Positions 1 through 8,575 of a stretch of DNA of 64,000 bases are shown here, one piece after another; within the stretch, counting starts at the first letter, position 1; every line of letters starts with the position of its first letter. The notes under the pieces are model-generated. The model worked only from the letters and a program-made list of their open reading frames with translations, was not told where the DNA came from and searched no databases. Location: positions 186,001 to 250,000 of the forward strand of contig CAWCEN010000002.1 of the NCBI GenBank assembly GCA_963794605.1, read 5' to 3'. Both the position numbers and the translations under genes were made by a program. The stretch is from VAXT01 sp963794605 (GTDB lineage Bacteria; Actinomycetota; Thermoleophilia; Gaiellales; Gaiellaceae).

Positions 1-284
1 CAGATAGCCAGGCGCGCTTACCTCAACGATGTTCTCGCCGCCCTGACCTCGCCACCGAGCCCTTCCGAAGGCTCCGTATGAGACGGCTCGAGCGCGGGCC
101 ATTGTCCCGCTCGGGTATGAACACGCTTTGTCTAGCTGGACGCCAGTCGGCGGACACAAAACGGACACATCAGAAACAACACTGGCGAGGTCTCCCGACG
201 CATCTCCACCGCTTCCAGCACCCCGATTTGCAGACAGAACTGGGTCGCAAGTGATCACGCGTACACGCGCGTGACGCGCCGAAT
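1..284. other. Window edge without a recognisable gene
   Basis: Frame 1 is open from the first base to a TGA at 79-81 and could be the last 26 codons of a gene that starts outside the window. Nothing in it identifies a family. The following 200 bases carry no coding signal I can support. Because a truncated tRNA 3' end follows directly, an integrase tail would be a natural tenant here, but the sequence does not show one. Confidence 0.3.
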
Positions 285-331
285 CCTCCCTAGTAAGGAG
301 GAGGTCGACGGTTCGAGTCCGTCAGAGGGCT
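285..331 (+). pseudogene. 3' half of a tRNA-Thr-like gene
   Basis: The stretch forms an anticodon stem (CCTCC/GGAGG) around a 7-base loop whose anticodon would be AGT (Thr), then a variable loop, a T arm with the usual TTCGAGT loop and a 3' acceptor strand ending GAGGGCT. No matching 5' acceptor strand or D arm lies upstream. It is therefore a tRNA fragment of the kind left at attachment sites of integrated elements. Its last 29 bases are repeated exactly, in inverted orientation, at 32793-32821. Confidence 0.6.
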
Positions 332-336
332 CTGCA

Positions 337-366
337 AAAGCCCCGGGAAACGGGGCTTCTTCTTTC
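337..366 (+). terminator. Rho-independent terminator after the tRNA remnant
   Basis: AAGCCCC and GGGGCTT pair around a short A-rich loop and are followed by a T/C-rich tail (TCTTCTTTCCC). It probably served the tRNA gene whose 3' end precedes it. Confidence 0.6.
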
Positions 367-374
367 CCTTCAAC

Positions 375-785
375 TTGCACGATCCACAGCGTGCGGTGGG
401 TATTGAGCCCGGGGCGGCGCTAGAAGCCCGCTTCTCCTTCGGGGTCATGGTCACCCAGCAGCTCGCGCAGACGCGGCCCGGCGCCCGCGGGGCCTTGCTC
501 ATGTCCACGTGTCTCCCCGTCTCGGAGTTCGGGGAACGCGCGGCCCGAGGCGTCCCAGTGCAGGTGCACGGCAAGGACGCCGACCCGTTTTTCGCCGAAG
601 ACCTCGAGGCCGCGCAGGCCCTCGTCGACTCGACCGACCGGGCCGAACTGTTCCTCTACCCGGGGCAGGAACACCTCTTCGCCGACTCCTCGCTCCCGGC
701 CTACGACGCCGCCGCTGCGAGGTTGCTCACGAAGCGCGTGCTGGCGTTCCTCGACACGGTCCAGGCTCCGACGAGGAAGAGCTGA
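375..785 (+). pseudogene. Dienelactone hydrolase family remnant, 5' truncated
   Basis: The open frame matches the C-terminal half of DLH-family alpha/beta hydrolases. A nucleophile-elbow-like SFG followed by VTQQLAQTRPGARG is seen near the start, the acid in GKDADPFF, and the catalytic His in YPGQEHLF. About 100 N-terminal residues expected for the family are missing, because the tRNA remnant and its terminator lie where they should be. The first 15 or so codons before the elbow do not look like DLH. The simplest reading is a gene cut by insertion or deletion at the tRNA remnant. A short functional version is unlikely because the first strands of the fold are absent. Confidence 0.6.
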
Positions 786-868
786 AGGACCTCCGTCTGC
801 CGCGAATCGTCACCGTTGAACCCATCTCCGCCATGCCACCGTCCCCCACCGGCCGCTCCCCGCGGATG

Positions 869-1665
869 TCACCGCCTCGATTGAGGGAACGGGCCAATCG
901 CGGTTGCGCCGCCATCGACGACGAGACTCTGGCCGGTGATGTACGACGACAGGGAGGAGGCGAGGAACCCCGCGCGTCCGCGCCCTCGCGTGATTCACCC
1001 GGACGCGCCATCGGAATCCACTCCGATGTAGCTGTCTGGGCAGCTCGAGCGACGGGGGTGGCGATCGGGCCGCAGGTGACGAGGTTCATGCGGACGCCGT
1101 CTCGGCCGTATTCGGCGGCGACAGACCTGGCGAGGCTCGCCAAGCCGGCCTTGGCTGCGCCGTAGGCGGCCTGCATCGGACTCCCCGCATGGCCGGTGAT
1201 CGAACCGACGCTCACGATGGTCCCGCCACGACCCTGCGCCAGGAACACGCGCAGGGCTGCTCCGACGGCGCGGGCTACGTACCGGAGGTTGAGGTCGAAC
1301 ATGAGATCCCAGTCCTCGTCGGTCGTCTCGTGCAGCGGTGCCGCCGGGACGAAGGCCAGCTGGCCACCCACGACGGTGACGAGAATGTCGAGTCCGCCTA
1401 GCTCCTGAGCAGCACGAGTGACAAAGCCGTCGATGTCCTCTCGTGACCTCACATCACCCGTGAGGCTGAGGGATTTCGCGCCCGCCGCTGCAACCTCTGC
1501 TGCTGCTTCATTTGCACGGTCCCCATCGACATCGGCCACAGCAACGGCGCTTCCGGCCGCCGCTAGCCCGCGTGTAATCGCCCGCCCAATCCCGGCGCCT
1601 CCACCTCCGATGATCAGGGCGTTCTTACTGGCCAGCACCTTCGGAAATTCACTCATGGGAGACAT
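869..1665 (-). pseudogene. SDR-family oxidoreductase, frameshifted near the 3' end
   Basis: A classical short-chain dehydrogenase. The Rossmann glycine motif GGGGAGIGR lies near residue 21, the NVVGG-like strand near residue 98, and the active-site YGAAKAG around residue 168. The normal C-terminal segment (GFLASSL, YITGQSLVVDGG) is present but lies in another frame. The shift falls at roughly 960-985, just after PGESRE, and the restored frame ends at 869. Translated as is, the protein runs into a nonsense tail. Either a real pseudogene or a single sequencing indel explains this. Other damaged genes nearby favour decay. It points away from the DLH remnant. Confidence 0.7.
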
Positions 1666-1828
1666 CTTGCCGGGTCAGTGATGCGCCGCAGTTAGCACGT
1701 CCACTATCGTCAGCCGGGCGGGCGCGGCGCGACCTTGGCCGAGCCGGCGGCCGGCCACTACCTCCAAATCGTGGGAGCTCGCCTCTACGCAAGACGAGCC
1801 TCTAATTGTCGATCACGAGATTCAGTCC

Positions 1829-2296
1829 TCAGCTCACCGCTTTCCTCACGAGCGCGCCGATCCTGGCCTCGTCGGCGGCGGTCAACTCCTTCAGCGCAAA
1901 GGAGGTCGGCCACATGGCGCCTTCGTCGAGGCTCGCTGCTTCCTCGAAACCCAACGTCGCGTACCTCGACTTGAACTTCTCCGCGCTCTTGAAGAAGCAG
2001 ACGACCTTGCCGTCCTTGGCATACGCGGGCATCCCGTACCAGGTCTTCGGCGAGAGCTCCGGCGCGCTGGCTTTGACGATGACATGGAGCCGCTTGGCCA
2101 TGGCGCGATCCGATCCCTTCATCTCGGCGATCTTCGCGAGCAGGGCGCTTTCCCCGTCCGCCTTGGCCGCTTCCGCCTTCAGCTCGTTGGCGCGCTCTTT
2201 CATCGCGGCTCGTTCCTCGGCCGTGAATCTCTTGGACTTGTTGTTGCTCGCGGTGGTGCTCTTGGCGGACTTCTGCGTGTCCTTCTTTGGGCTCAT
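1829..2296 (-). CDS. DUF1801/YdhG-like domain protein
   Basis: 155 aa. The N-terminal third is a charged, Lys/Ser/Thr-rich segment (starting SPKKDTQKSAKS) followed by a helical stretch. The C-terminal half carries the DUF1801-type core with WYGMPAYAKDGKVVCFF and RYATLGFEE, and is close to the usual end of the family. The ATG at 2296 follows a strong Shine-Dalgarno (GAGGAGG) six bases upstream and was chosen over longer in-frame starts for that reason. DUF1801 proteins are small cytosolic proteins related to bacterial frataxin-like and iron-handling proteins; the biochemical role is not established. The gene follows directly on an AHSA1 remnant. Confidence 0.75.
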   Translation of the reverse strand: MSPKKDTQKSAKSTTASNNKSKRFTAEERAAMKERANELKAEAAKADGESALLAKIAEMKGSDRAMAKRLHVIVKASAPELSPKTWYGMPAYAKDGKVVCFFKSAEKFKSRYATLGFEEAASLDEGAMWPTSFALKELTAADEARIGALVRKAVS

Positions 2297-2310
2297 GGAA
2301 ACCTCCTCAC

Positions 2311-2458
2311 ACTGATTTGAGGTCCTCGAACTCGAGCGTCTGCAAGTGGTTCTGGAACGTCTGTACGAAGCGCTCGGGTGGCTCGACCTTGCGGAACTCG
2401 CCGTCGACAACGCTGAACAGGTTTGGAATGCGTAGGTGCCGCCGGGACGGACGTCCAT
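2311..2458 (-). pseudogene. SRPBCC/AHSA1-family fragment
   Basis: Upstream of the DUF1801 gene, DVRPGGTY in one frame and FRKVEPPERFVQTFQ in another are signature pieces of the START-like Activator-of-Hsp90-ATPase family. They are joined only if a frameshift near 2415 is corrected. The corrected reading stops at 2311-2313, well short of a normal C terminus, and the N-terminal strands are missing. This is a short degraded remnant of about 50 codons. Confidence 0.6.
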
Positions 2459-2583
2459 CTCCCTTGCGCCAAAGGCGTTATGGCAGTTTTGCAGGTATTT
2501 CCTGCTTCTGGTCAGTTCGGAGTCGATCGGCGCATGACGAAGTCAGCCCCTGGGGATTCGTCTCGGTAGCTCAACCCCGCTCA

Positions 2584-4059
2584 TCACTCCCCCGCAGACG
2601 CTGGGGCGGCCTCGAGCTCGGGCTGCTCCTGCGGGACGCCGCGCGGCCGCCCGAGCAGCAGGAGCGCGAGCGCGACGCCAATGGCGGCCAGCGCGGCGAC
2701 GGCGAGAAACGCCGACTGGAAGCCTTCGGTCAGCGCGACCAGCCGGTCCGCGCCGGCGTTCGCGGCCATGTAGTCGTCGGTGCGGGTGACGGCGACGGTG
2801 GTGACGATGGCGACCCCGAGCGCCGCTCCGATCTGGAATGCGGTGTTGCTGAGCCCGGAGGCTAGGCCCGACTCGCGCTCTGAGACACCAGCGAGTGCGG
2901 CGATCGAGGCCGTGACGAAGGCGAGTCCGACGCCTGGGCCGAACACGAGCAGCCCGAAGAAGATGTCGCCGAAGTAGCTGCCGCCGACGGAAACCTGGCT
3001 GAGCAGGAGGGCCCCGCCAGCCATCAACGCCATCCCGGCCGCGGCTACCGGCCTGAAGCCGACCCGGAGCACGATCGACTGGCCGAGGATCGAGCCGACG
3101 GCCGCCATCGCGGGGAAGACAATCGAGGTGAGCCCGAACTTGACCGCCGAATAGCCAAGCACCTGCTGCGCGTACAGGGTGAGGGTGAAGCCAAGCCCGT
3201 ACGGCAGCGCGCCGAAGACGAGCATGACCGCATTTGCGCCGACGATCGTCCGCGAGCGGAAGATGCCAAGCCTCACCAATGGCGCCCGATGGTGCGACTC
3301 GATCAGCAAGAAGGCGCCGAGCAAGGCGGCCGAGCCGGCCAGTTCGAGGATCGTCTGCGGGTCTGTCCAGCCGGTGTCGGGCGCCTCGACGACCGCGTAG
3401 ACGAGCAGGACGAGCGCCCCGGTGATCGTGAGCGCCCCGGCGGGGTCATAGCTGCGGACCGTCGTCGTCGCCCGGCTCTCGCGCAGGAGCAGGGGTGAGA
3501 GCGCGAGTGCGAGCACGCCGACGGGAATGTTGATGAAGAAGATCCACTCCCAGCCCGGGCCATCGACAAGCGGGCCGCCGATCAGCCAGGCGGTCGTCGC
3601 GCCGATGCCGCCGAGCGCGCCCCAGATCCCGAGTGCCTTGTTACGCTCGGCGCCCTCCTCGAAGGTGGTGATGATGATCGAGAGCGCGGTCGGGGTCATG
3701 ATCGCGGCTCCGATCCCCTGGAAGGCGCGGGCCCCGATTAGCGCCTTGTCCGACCAGGCGAGCCCGCACAGCAGCGAGGCGACAGTGAAGAGGAGGACCC
3801 CGACCATGAACACGCGGCGGCGCCCGAGCAGGTCGGCGGCCCGCCCGCCAAGCAGGAGCAAGCCGGCGAAAGTGAGAGCGTACGCGCTCACCACCCACTG
3901 CAGCCCCTGCGCGGAGAATCCGAGGTCCGCCTCGATCGAGGGCAACGCGACGGTCACGATCGCCGCGTCGAGAATGACCATGAAGAATGCGCCGCACAGC
4001 AGCGCCAGCGCCCACCAGCGGCGGGGATCAGGCTCAGTTCGGGGTACGGCTGCTTCCAT
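2584..4059 (-). CDS. MFS drug efflux transporter, DHA2 (14-TM) family
   Basis: 491 aa. Hydrophobic segments throughout fit 14 transmembrane helices. Helix 1 carries LDAAIVTVALPSIEADL (motif D1 of drug/H+ antiporters), loop 2-3 the GGRAADLLGRRRVF motif A, and helix 5 the GPLVDGPGWEWIFFINIPVG region (motif C and after). This is the EmrB/QacA type that exports drugs or toxic organics by proton antiport across the cytoplasmic membrane. Start ATG at 4059. It stands alone, with the NmrA-like gene 111 bases upstream on the same strand. The substrate cannot be told. Confidence 0.9.
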   Translation of the reverse strand: MEAAVPRTEPDPRRWWALALLCGAFFMVILDAAIVTVALPSIEADLGFSAQGLQWVVSAYALTFAGLLLLGGRAADLLGRRRVFMVGVLLFTVASLLCGLAWSDKALIGARAFQGIGAAIMTPTALSIIITTFEEGAERNKALGIWGALGGIGATTAWLIGGPLVDGPGWEWIFFINIPVGVLALALSPLLLRESRATTTVRSYDPAGALTITGALVLLVYAVVEAPDTGWTDPQTILELAGSAALLGAFLLIESHHRAPLVRLGIFRSRTIVGANAVMLVFGALPYGLGFTLTLYAQQVLGYSAVKFGLTSIVFPAMAAVGSILGQSIVLRVGFRPVAAAGMALMAGGALLLSQVSVGGSYFGDIFFGLLVFGPGVGLAFVTASIAALAGVSERESGLASGLSNTAFQIGAALGVAIVTTVAVTRTDDYMAANAGADRLVALTEGFQSAFLAVAALAAIGVALALLLLGRPRGVPQEQPELEAAPASAGE

Positions 4060-4170
4060 AGTTCTCTGCGATTCCAGGGTGCGTGCCGCCCTGAGCGCCA
4101 GACAACTGATTCGCCTATGAACGAATTGCGCGACCCCTACAACGCCAATGGCCCGGGAGGCTTCGCTTTG

Positions 4171-5166
4171 TCAGCGCTCCGTGGGCACAAGTTGGTCAGT
4201 CAACGGCACGCGCTTGCGCAGGAACGCCTCCACCGAGGTCGGCTCTCGGCCGAGGAGTCGGCGCGCATCGTCTGGTGGGTAGGCGGTGTCGATCGTGGCG
4301 ACCAGGGTCTGCGAAGCGAGTATTTGGGATGTAGCGGGGCTGACCCTTCGCGTGGCGCTGGCGAGCACTCGGAAGGGTGCTGTGGGCTGACGGATCGTCC
4401 GAATACGGATTCCAAGCACGCGACCGTAGAGCTCTGCGACATCGCGCCAACTAAGGGTCTCCGGCCCGCCGAGCCGCAGTACTTCGGAGACCACACCGGT
4501 GCCCGTCGCGGCAACAACAAGCACGTCGGCGACGTCATCCAGAGCGATGAACGAATGGCGAGCCGTGCCCTTCCCTGGAACCAGGGCAAGGCCGAAGCGG
4601 TCGAGAGTGCGCTGCGCGGTGGCGCCCGCGAGCCGCGTCAGCCAGAAGCCGCGCTCGAGCGTCGCCTGCTTGCCACCGCGCAATGGCAGCCGCGATCCCA
4701 ACCAGGGCAGCCACAACTCCATGAACAGCGACGAGCGCACGACCGTGAGAGGCGGCCCATGGGCCCGGAGTCGATCCTCGATCCTTCCCTTTGCATCGAA
4801 GTCGAGAGCCCCGTGACCTATGAGCTGGCGCGGGACCGACATGAACAGCAACCGCCCAACGCCGGCTGCACGAGCGACCCGTCCGAGCTCCTCGTAACCG
4901 CTCGCGATCGCGTCGAAATCGGCACGCTCGCCGCGTCTGGGGACGATCGTGTTGGCCGTCGCCACGATCGTCCCCACACCGTCACACACCGAAGCGAGCG
5001 AGCCGGGATCCCGAAGATCGCCCCTCACGACCCGGGCGCCCACGGTCGCGACCGTGTCAGGATCGGTGCTCGGTCGCACCAGCGCGGCGACCTCCTCGCC
5101 ACGCTCGGCAAGACGATGGACCACCGCGAAGCCGAGCTGGCCCGTTGCGCCGACGACGAGAATCAT
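4171..5166 (-). CDS. NmrA-like NAD(P)-binding protein
   Basis: 331 aa. It begins at once with the Rossmann motif VVGATGQLGFAVV, followed by LVRP at strand 2, GDLRDP and the VGTIVATANT strand. This is the layout of atypical SDRs of the NmrA/NAD(P)H-azoreductase type, which often act as redox sensors or reductases rather than classical dehydrogenases. The canonical YxxxK pair is not apparent. The C-terminal half contains an epimerase-like segment (SWRDVAELYGRVLG). Start ATG at 5166, as the motif begins at residue 3. The substrate is unknown. Confidence 0.8.
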   Translation of the reverse strand: MILVVGATGQLGFAVVHRLAERGEEVAALVRPSTDPDTVATVGARVVRGDLRDPGSLASVCDGVGTIVATANTIVPRRGERADFDAIASGYEELGRVARAAGVGRLLFMSVPRQLIGHGALDFDAKGRIEDRLRAHGPPLTVVRSSLFMELWLPWLGSRLPLRGGKQATLERGFWLTRLAGATAQRTLDRFGLALVPGKGTARHSFIALDDVADVLVVAATGTGVVSEVLRLGGPETLSWRDVAELYGRVLGIRIRTIRQPTAPFRVLASATRRVSPATSQILASQTLVATIDTAYPPDDARRLLGREPTSVEAFLRKRVPLTDQLVPTER

Positions 5167-5227
5167 GGTTGCGCCGCGACGTTACAGAGGGTGTCGACCC
5201 GGGGGTAGCTTCGCCCCCCGTACGGGG

Positions 5228-5482
5228 TCAGGCGAGCTGGTGCTCTTGCTTGAGCGCATCGAGTCGCTGCTGGGCCAGCTCCTCGGTTCGCTCCTCGACT
5301 CGGCTCGCAACGTCCCGCTTGATCAGCCGATCGGTTCTGCCTGCACGACCCGGAGGTGTGTCCCCCTCCTCGGCGAGGGGCGGGGCAGACCCCGGCTCTA
5401 GTTCACGCGAAGGCGCGCCACCTAGTATCGCCAGCGCGAAGTCGCGTAGCCGAGCCTGGACATCAGCCATCGGTGCGGGCAT
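5228..5482 (-). CDS. Small hypothetical protein with ALKQEH tail
   Basis: 84 aa if started at the ATG at 5482, six bases beyond the end of the VOC gene, so it could be translated by coupling. The middle is Pro/Gly/Glu-rich. The end is a charged helix (RVEERTEELAQQRLDALKQEH). A near copy of the last 20 or so codons, with the same downstream GC hairpin and GAAGCTACCC string, occurs without a gene body at 8046-8110. No known family is recognised. Confidence 0.4.
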   Translation of the reverse strand: MPAPMADVQARLRDFALAILGGAPSRELEPGSAPPLAEEGDTPPGRAGRTDRLIKRDVASRVEERTEELAQQRLDALKQEHQLA

Positions 5483-5487
5483 CGCAG

Positions 5488-5853
5488 TCACGGCGTGGAC
5501 ATGTCGGGGGGCAGCGGCGAGGGGTGCCGCGGTTGATACAGGCCGAGCTCGCCACCGCCGGGCAGTCGGATTGCGGTTACGAGCCCGAAACCCTCGTCGC
5601 TGATGGGCCGGGCGACGTCGACTCCCTTGGTTTTTAGTTCGGCGACGGTGCCGTGAAGGTCGTCGCACATGAGGTAGAGCTCGTGCTTGCCGCCCTGTTC
5701 GGCGGGATGGGCCGCCAGTTCCGCGGGCGGTAGGCCGAAGATCAGCCAGCCGCCACCGGCATCGACGGACGGGAACTCGAGCACGTCTTGGAAGAACGCG
5801 CGATCACGCTCTGCGTCGGTGGTGAAGATCACTAGATGCGCTCCTGTGATCAT
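5488..5853 (-). CDS. VOC (glyoxalase/bleomycin-resistance) family protein
   Basis: 121 aa, one VOC domain of two beta-alpha-beta-beta-beta units: AHLVIFTTDAERDRAFFQDVLEF at the start, WLIFGLPP, KHELYLMCDDLHGTVAELKTK, and RLPGGGELGLYQP at the end. The His near the start, the Glu in KHELYL and the final Glu in GELGLYQ are in the places where family members bind a metal. Such enzymes isomerise, cleave or sequester small molecules; this short type is functionally uncharacterised. The last dozen residues are a Pro-rich tail. Confidence 0.8.
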   Translation of the reverse strand: MITGAHLVIFTTDAERDRAFFQDVLEFPSVDAGGGWLIFGLPPAELAAHPAEQGGKHELYLMCDDLHGTVAELKTKGVDVARPISDEGFGLVTAIRLPGGGELGLYQPRHPSPLPPDMSTP

Positions 5854-5908
5854 GTCCGCGCCTATCGGCTCCCTTCCTCGGCGGCGCCGGAGCAGGGGCG
5901 GTGCGCCA

Positions 5909-6988
5909 TCAGCTACTCCTCTGGAGCGTCAGATCTTCAAGCGAGTTCTGCCGTATTCGTTCCGCGTAGCCGTGTACGGCAGGCGACCCACCCATGTGCA
6001 GGAACAGCACACGGTCGCCGTTGCGCAAAACGCCGTCTCGGATCAGCTTGATCAGGCCGAGCATGGATTTTCCTTCGTACACGGGATCGACAACGATTCC
6101 CTCGCTTCGTGCGAACAGGCGCATGGCATCGATCGTCCTTGCGTCGGCGACACCGTATGGATTTGGGTCGGCAGAGACGACCGTAACGTCGGCAGGCGAA
6201 ACTTTGGCAGAGAGGTTGAGTTCGTCGAGGGTCGCGTTCGCAAGTCGCAAGACGCGCTCAACCTTGTCGGCGGTTTCGTGATCGTCAGCAACTCCGATTA
6301 CTCGGGTCTGCAAACCGAGAGCCGCGAAGCCGGCAAGGAGGCCCGCTTGTGTGCTGCTGCTCCCCGTACAGTGGACGACGTAGTCAAAGTTGATGCTGAG
6401 GTCGTGGGCTTGCAGCGTGATCTCCGCGGCACAGCTGACATAACCGAGTCCGCCCAAGCGATGCTCGGAAGCGCCAGAGGGAATGAGATAGGGGACATGC
6501 CCTTCGACGCGTAGAAGCTCATCCAGAGCCTGGAGCTCCCCTTCGTCGCCCACGGCACGCTCGGTCGGGTCGTAGTAGAGCCGTGCGCCCAGCAAGTCAC
6601 TCAGCAGCACGTTGCCGACGCGCCGGTAGGACGGCCCGGGTTCAGGAACCCAGTTGTTATATAGGAGGACGCACTCGAGTCCGACTCGCGCCGCCGCCGC
6701 GGCGGTCTGTCGAGTGTGATTCGACTGGATCGCACCGACAGTGACGAGAACCGTCGCACCGGCCTCAAGCGCGTCGGCGACGACGAACTCGAGCTTGCGT
6801 GTCTTGTTGCCTCCGCCGACGAGTCCGGTCAGGTCGTCGCGCTTTATCCAGATCTCGGGTCCACCCAACTCGGCACTCAACCGGGGGAGCGGATGAAGCG
6901 GCGTTGGCAGAGAGGCCAGTTTTGTCCTCGGCCACTCCCTCAGGCTTTGAAGTGAGCTTGGCGACGGCGCAACGGTCATCGAGCGCAT
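5909..6988 (-). CDS. D-cysteine desulfhydrase / ACC deaminase-like PLP enzyme
   Basis: 359 aa, fold-type II PLP enzyme. IWIKRDDLTG is followed by GGGNKTRKLEF (residues 58-68), with the PLP Lys at about 62. The SNHTRQTAAAAA substrate loop and the GSSSTQAGLLAG phosphate-binding glycine loop follow, and FLHMGGSPAVHGY closes the protein. This order is that of DcyD, which breaks D-cysteine into pyruvate, ammonia and H2S, and of ACC deaminase, which shares the same core; sequence reading alone cannot separate them with certainty. The gene is divergent from a LysR regulator 64 bases away, which probably controls it in response to its amino-acid substrate. ATGs at 6988 and 6979 are both possible starts. 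Confidence 0.8.
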   Translation of the reverse strand: MRSMTVAPSPSSLQSLREWPRTKLASLPTPLHPLPRLSAELGGPEIWIKRDDLTGLVGGGNKTRKLEFVVADALEAGATVLVTVGAIQSNHTRQTAAAAARVGLECVLLYNNWVPEPGPSYRRVGNVLLSDLLGARLYYDPTERAVGDEGELQALDELLRVEGHVPYLIPSGASEHRLGGLGYVSCAAEITLQAHDLSINFDYVVHCTGSSSTQAGLLAGFAALGLQTRVIGVADDHETADKVERVLRLANATLDELNLSAKVSPADVTVVSADPNPYGVADARTIDAMRLFARSEGIVVDPVYEGKSMLGLIKLIRDGVLRNGDRVLFLHMGGSPAVHGYAERIRQNSLEDLTLQRSS

Positions 6989-7052
6989 TCTCGAGGCGTA
7001 TGACCATGTAGAGCAACGACTTCTTCTTTATCCAATTTGTAAGCTGAGCTGC

Positions 7053-8045
7053 ATGATCGACCTTCGCCGACTTCGTCTCTTGAATGAGCTCGAGGCGCGA
7101 GGGACGATCACCGCCGTGGCACGCGCCCTCCATTTCACGCCCTCGGCCGTCTCCCAGCAGCTCGCTCGATTGGAACGGGAGACGGGCGTGATGCTGCTCG
7201 AACCGATCGGCCGTGGAGTCAGGCTCACCGACGCCGGACGTCTGCTTGCCGGCCACGCGGAGCGCATCCTTGGCGCGGTCGATGCAGCTGAGGCCGACCT
7301 TGAAGCCCAAGCCGGCGCTGTTCAGGGATCGCTACGTGTCGGGACATTTCAAACTGCCGCGCTCGCCCTGGTAACCCCTGCACTCGAGCGGCTCGCGCGG
7401 ACGTACCCCGCGCTCGAGGTTCATGTCGTCGAGGCGGACATGGAGGCGACGTTCCCGGCGCTGCGCGTGGGCGAGCTCGACCTCGTCTGCGAGGACGAAT
7501 ACCGGGCCGGGCCGAGCGCAGGTCCGCTGCTCCATCGCGAAGACCTGTTCGTGGACCGGCTGCGCCTAGTGCTCCCGCGGGAGGATCCACTCGCGGCGGC
7601 GGCAGCCAAAGTGAGGTTCGCCGACCTGTCGGACCGGCCATGGGCAAGCGGACCCGTCGGAGGCGAGTATGCGCGAGCGGTCGAAAGCGCCTGCCGGGAG
7701 CGTGGCGGCTTTGAACCACGCGTGCTGCACCGGGCGAGCGATCTGATGTTCCTGCTGAGTCTTGTACGGGTCGGGCGGGCGGTGGCCCTGCTACCTGACC
7801 TGCTTGGCGCCGAGCACGATCAAAGCGTCGCGGTGCGCTCGATCATCGGAGGCGACCCCAGCCGGACGATCTACACGGTCGTCCGTGCAAGCTCGGCGCG
7901 ACGGCCCTCCATCCTCGCGCTACGGCAGGCGCTTGCTGACGTCGCAGCTGTCGGGGCGCCCGCGCTGGAACCTCGTGCGGCAATGCCAGCCGTGTCAGCA
8001 AGCCATCATCCTCGCTCAGCTCAGAGCGCGCACACCACCGGGTAG
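7053..8045 (+). CDS. LysR-family transcriptional regulator
   Basis: 330 aa. The N-terminal winged HTH is clear: LLNELEARGTITAVARALHFTPSAVSQQLARLERETG (residues about 8-45 in pieces), then GRGVRLTDAG. An effector domain of two alpha/beta lobes follows (GSLRVGTF, LARTYPALEVHVVEADMEA). About 30 residues of unstructured Ala/Ser/His-rich tail end the protein. The divergent layout with the D-cysteine desulfhydrase-like gene is the classical LysR arrangement, so that gene is the expected target. The effector is unknown. Confidence 0.88.
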   Translation: MIDLRRLRLLNELEARGTITAVARALHFTPSAVSQQLARLERETGVMLLEPIGRGVRLTDAGRLLAGHAERILGAVDAAEADLEAQAGAVQGSLRVGTFQTAALALVTPALERLARTYPALEVHVVEADMEATFPALRVGELDLVCEDEYRAGPSAGPLLHREDLFVDRLRLVLPREDPLAAAAAKVRFADLSDRPWASGPVGGEYARAVESACRERGGFEPRVLHRASDLMFLLSLVRVGRAVALLPDLLGAEHDQSVAVRSIIGGDPSRTIYTVVRASSARRPSILALRQALADVAAVGAPALEPRAAMPAVSASHHPRSAQSAHTTG

Positions 8046-8187
8046 CTTCAGCCCCGGCGGGGGCTCAGTCGAGCGCGTGCTCCTGCTTGAGCGCGGCTAA
8101 ACGCTCCTCTGCAAGAAGCCGACCGGTACGTCGTGCGAGCGGTCGAGACGGTCCCCGGCCCTACCGGGGTCAGCACGCCACTGAGGC

Positions 8188-8556
8188 TCAGCCCTCGGGC
8201 TCGTTCCCTCGGCTCCGGAGATACTTGTCGATCTCGCGGCGTTCCCAGTCGGCGCCGAAGAGCCCGCCGATCCCGAGCAGCACAATGCCCGTAATGGCAA
8301 CGGCGATCCCCGTGCCGAACATCGGCCAGTAGAACCACCAGGAGCTGCTGTCGTCGAGCAGGTCGAGCGTGAACCACATCAGGCTGAGCGCGATCCAGAC
8401 GCCCACGACCGTGTAGAAGATTCGCTTTCGGCGGACGTATCGCCGAGCTTCCTCGAAGCGCTCGCCATCAGTCGGACCACGTTGTCCCGGCGCGGCGGGC
8501 ATGGGCTGACGAGCTGTGAGCGACTCGTCGCGAGTTCCAGTCGTGTGTTCCGCCAT
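8188..8556 (-). CDS. 2TM-domain membrane protein
   Basis: 122 aa. A hydrophilic N terminus of about 40 residues is followed by ARRYVRRKRIFY, a first membrane helix (VVGVWIALSLMWFTLDLL), a short Trp-rich loop (DDSSSWWFYWP), a second helix (GIAVAITGIVLLGIGGLFG) and a basic end with WERREIDKYL. This is the 2TM domain layout common in actinobacterial membrane proteins of unknown role, where the two helices are often fused to regulators. No such fusion is seen here. Confidence 0.75.
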   Translation of the reverse strand: MAEHTTGTRDESLTARQPMPAAPGQRGPTDGERFEEARRYVRRKRIFYTVVGVWIALSLMWFTLDLLDDSSSWWFYWPMFGTGIAVAITGIVLLGIGGLFGADWERREIDKYLRSRGNEPEG

Positions 8557-8575
8557 TGCTGTCTCCTTCTCGTCG

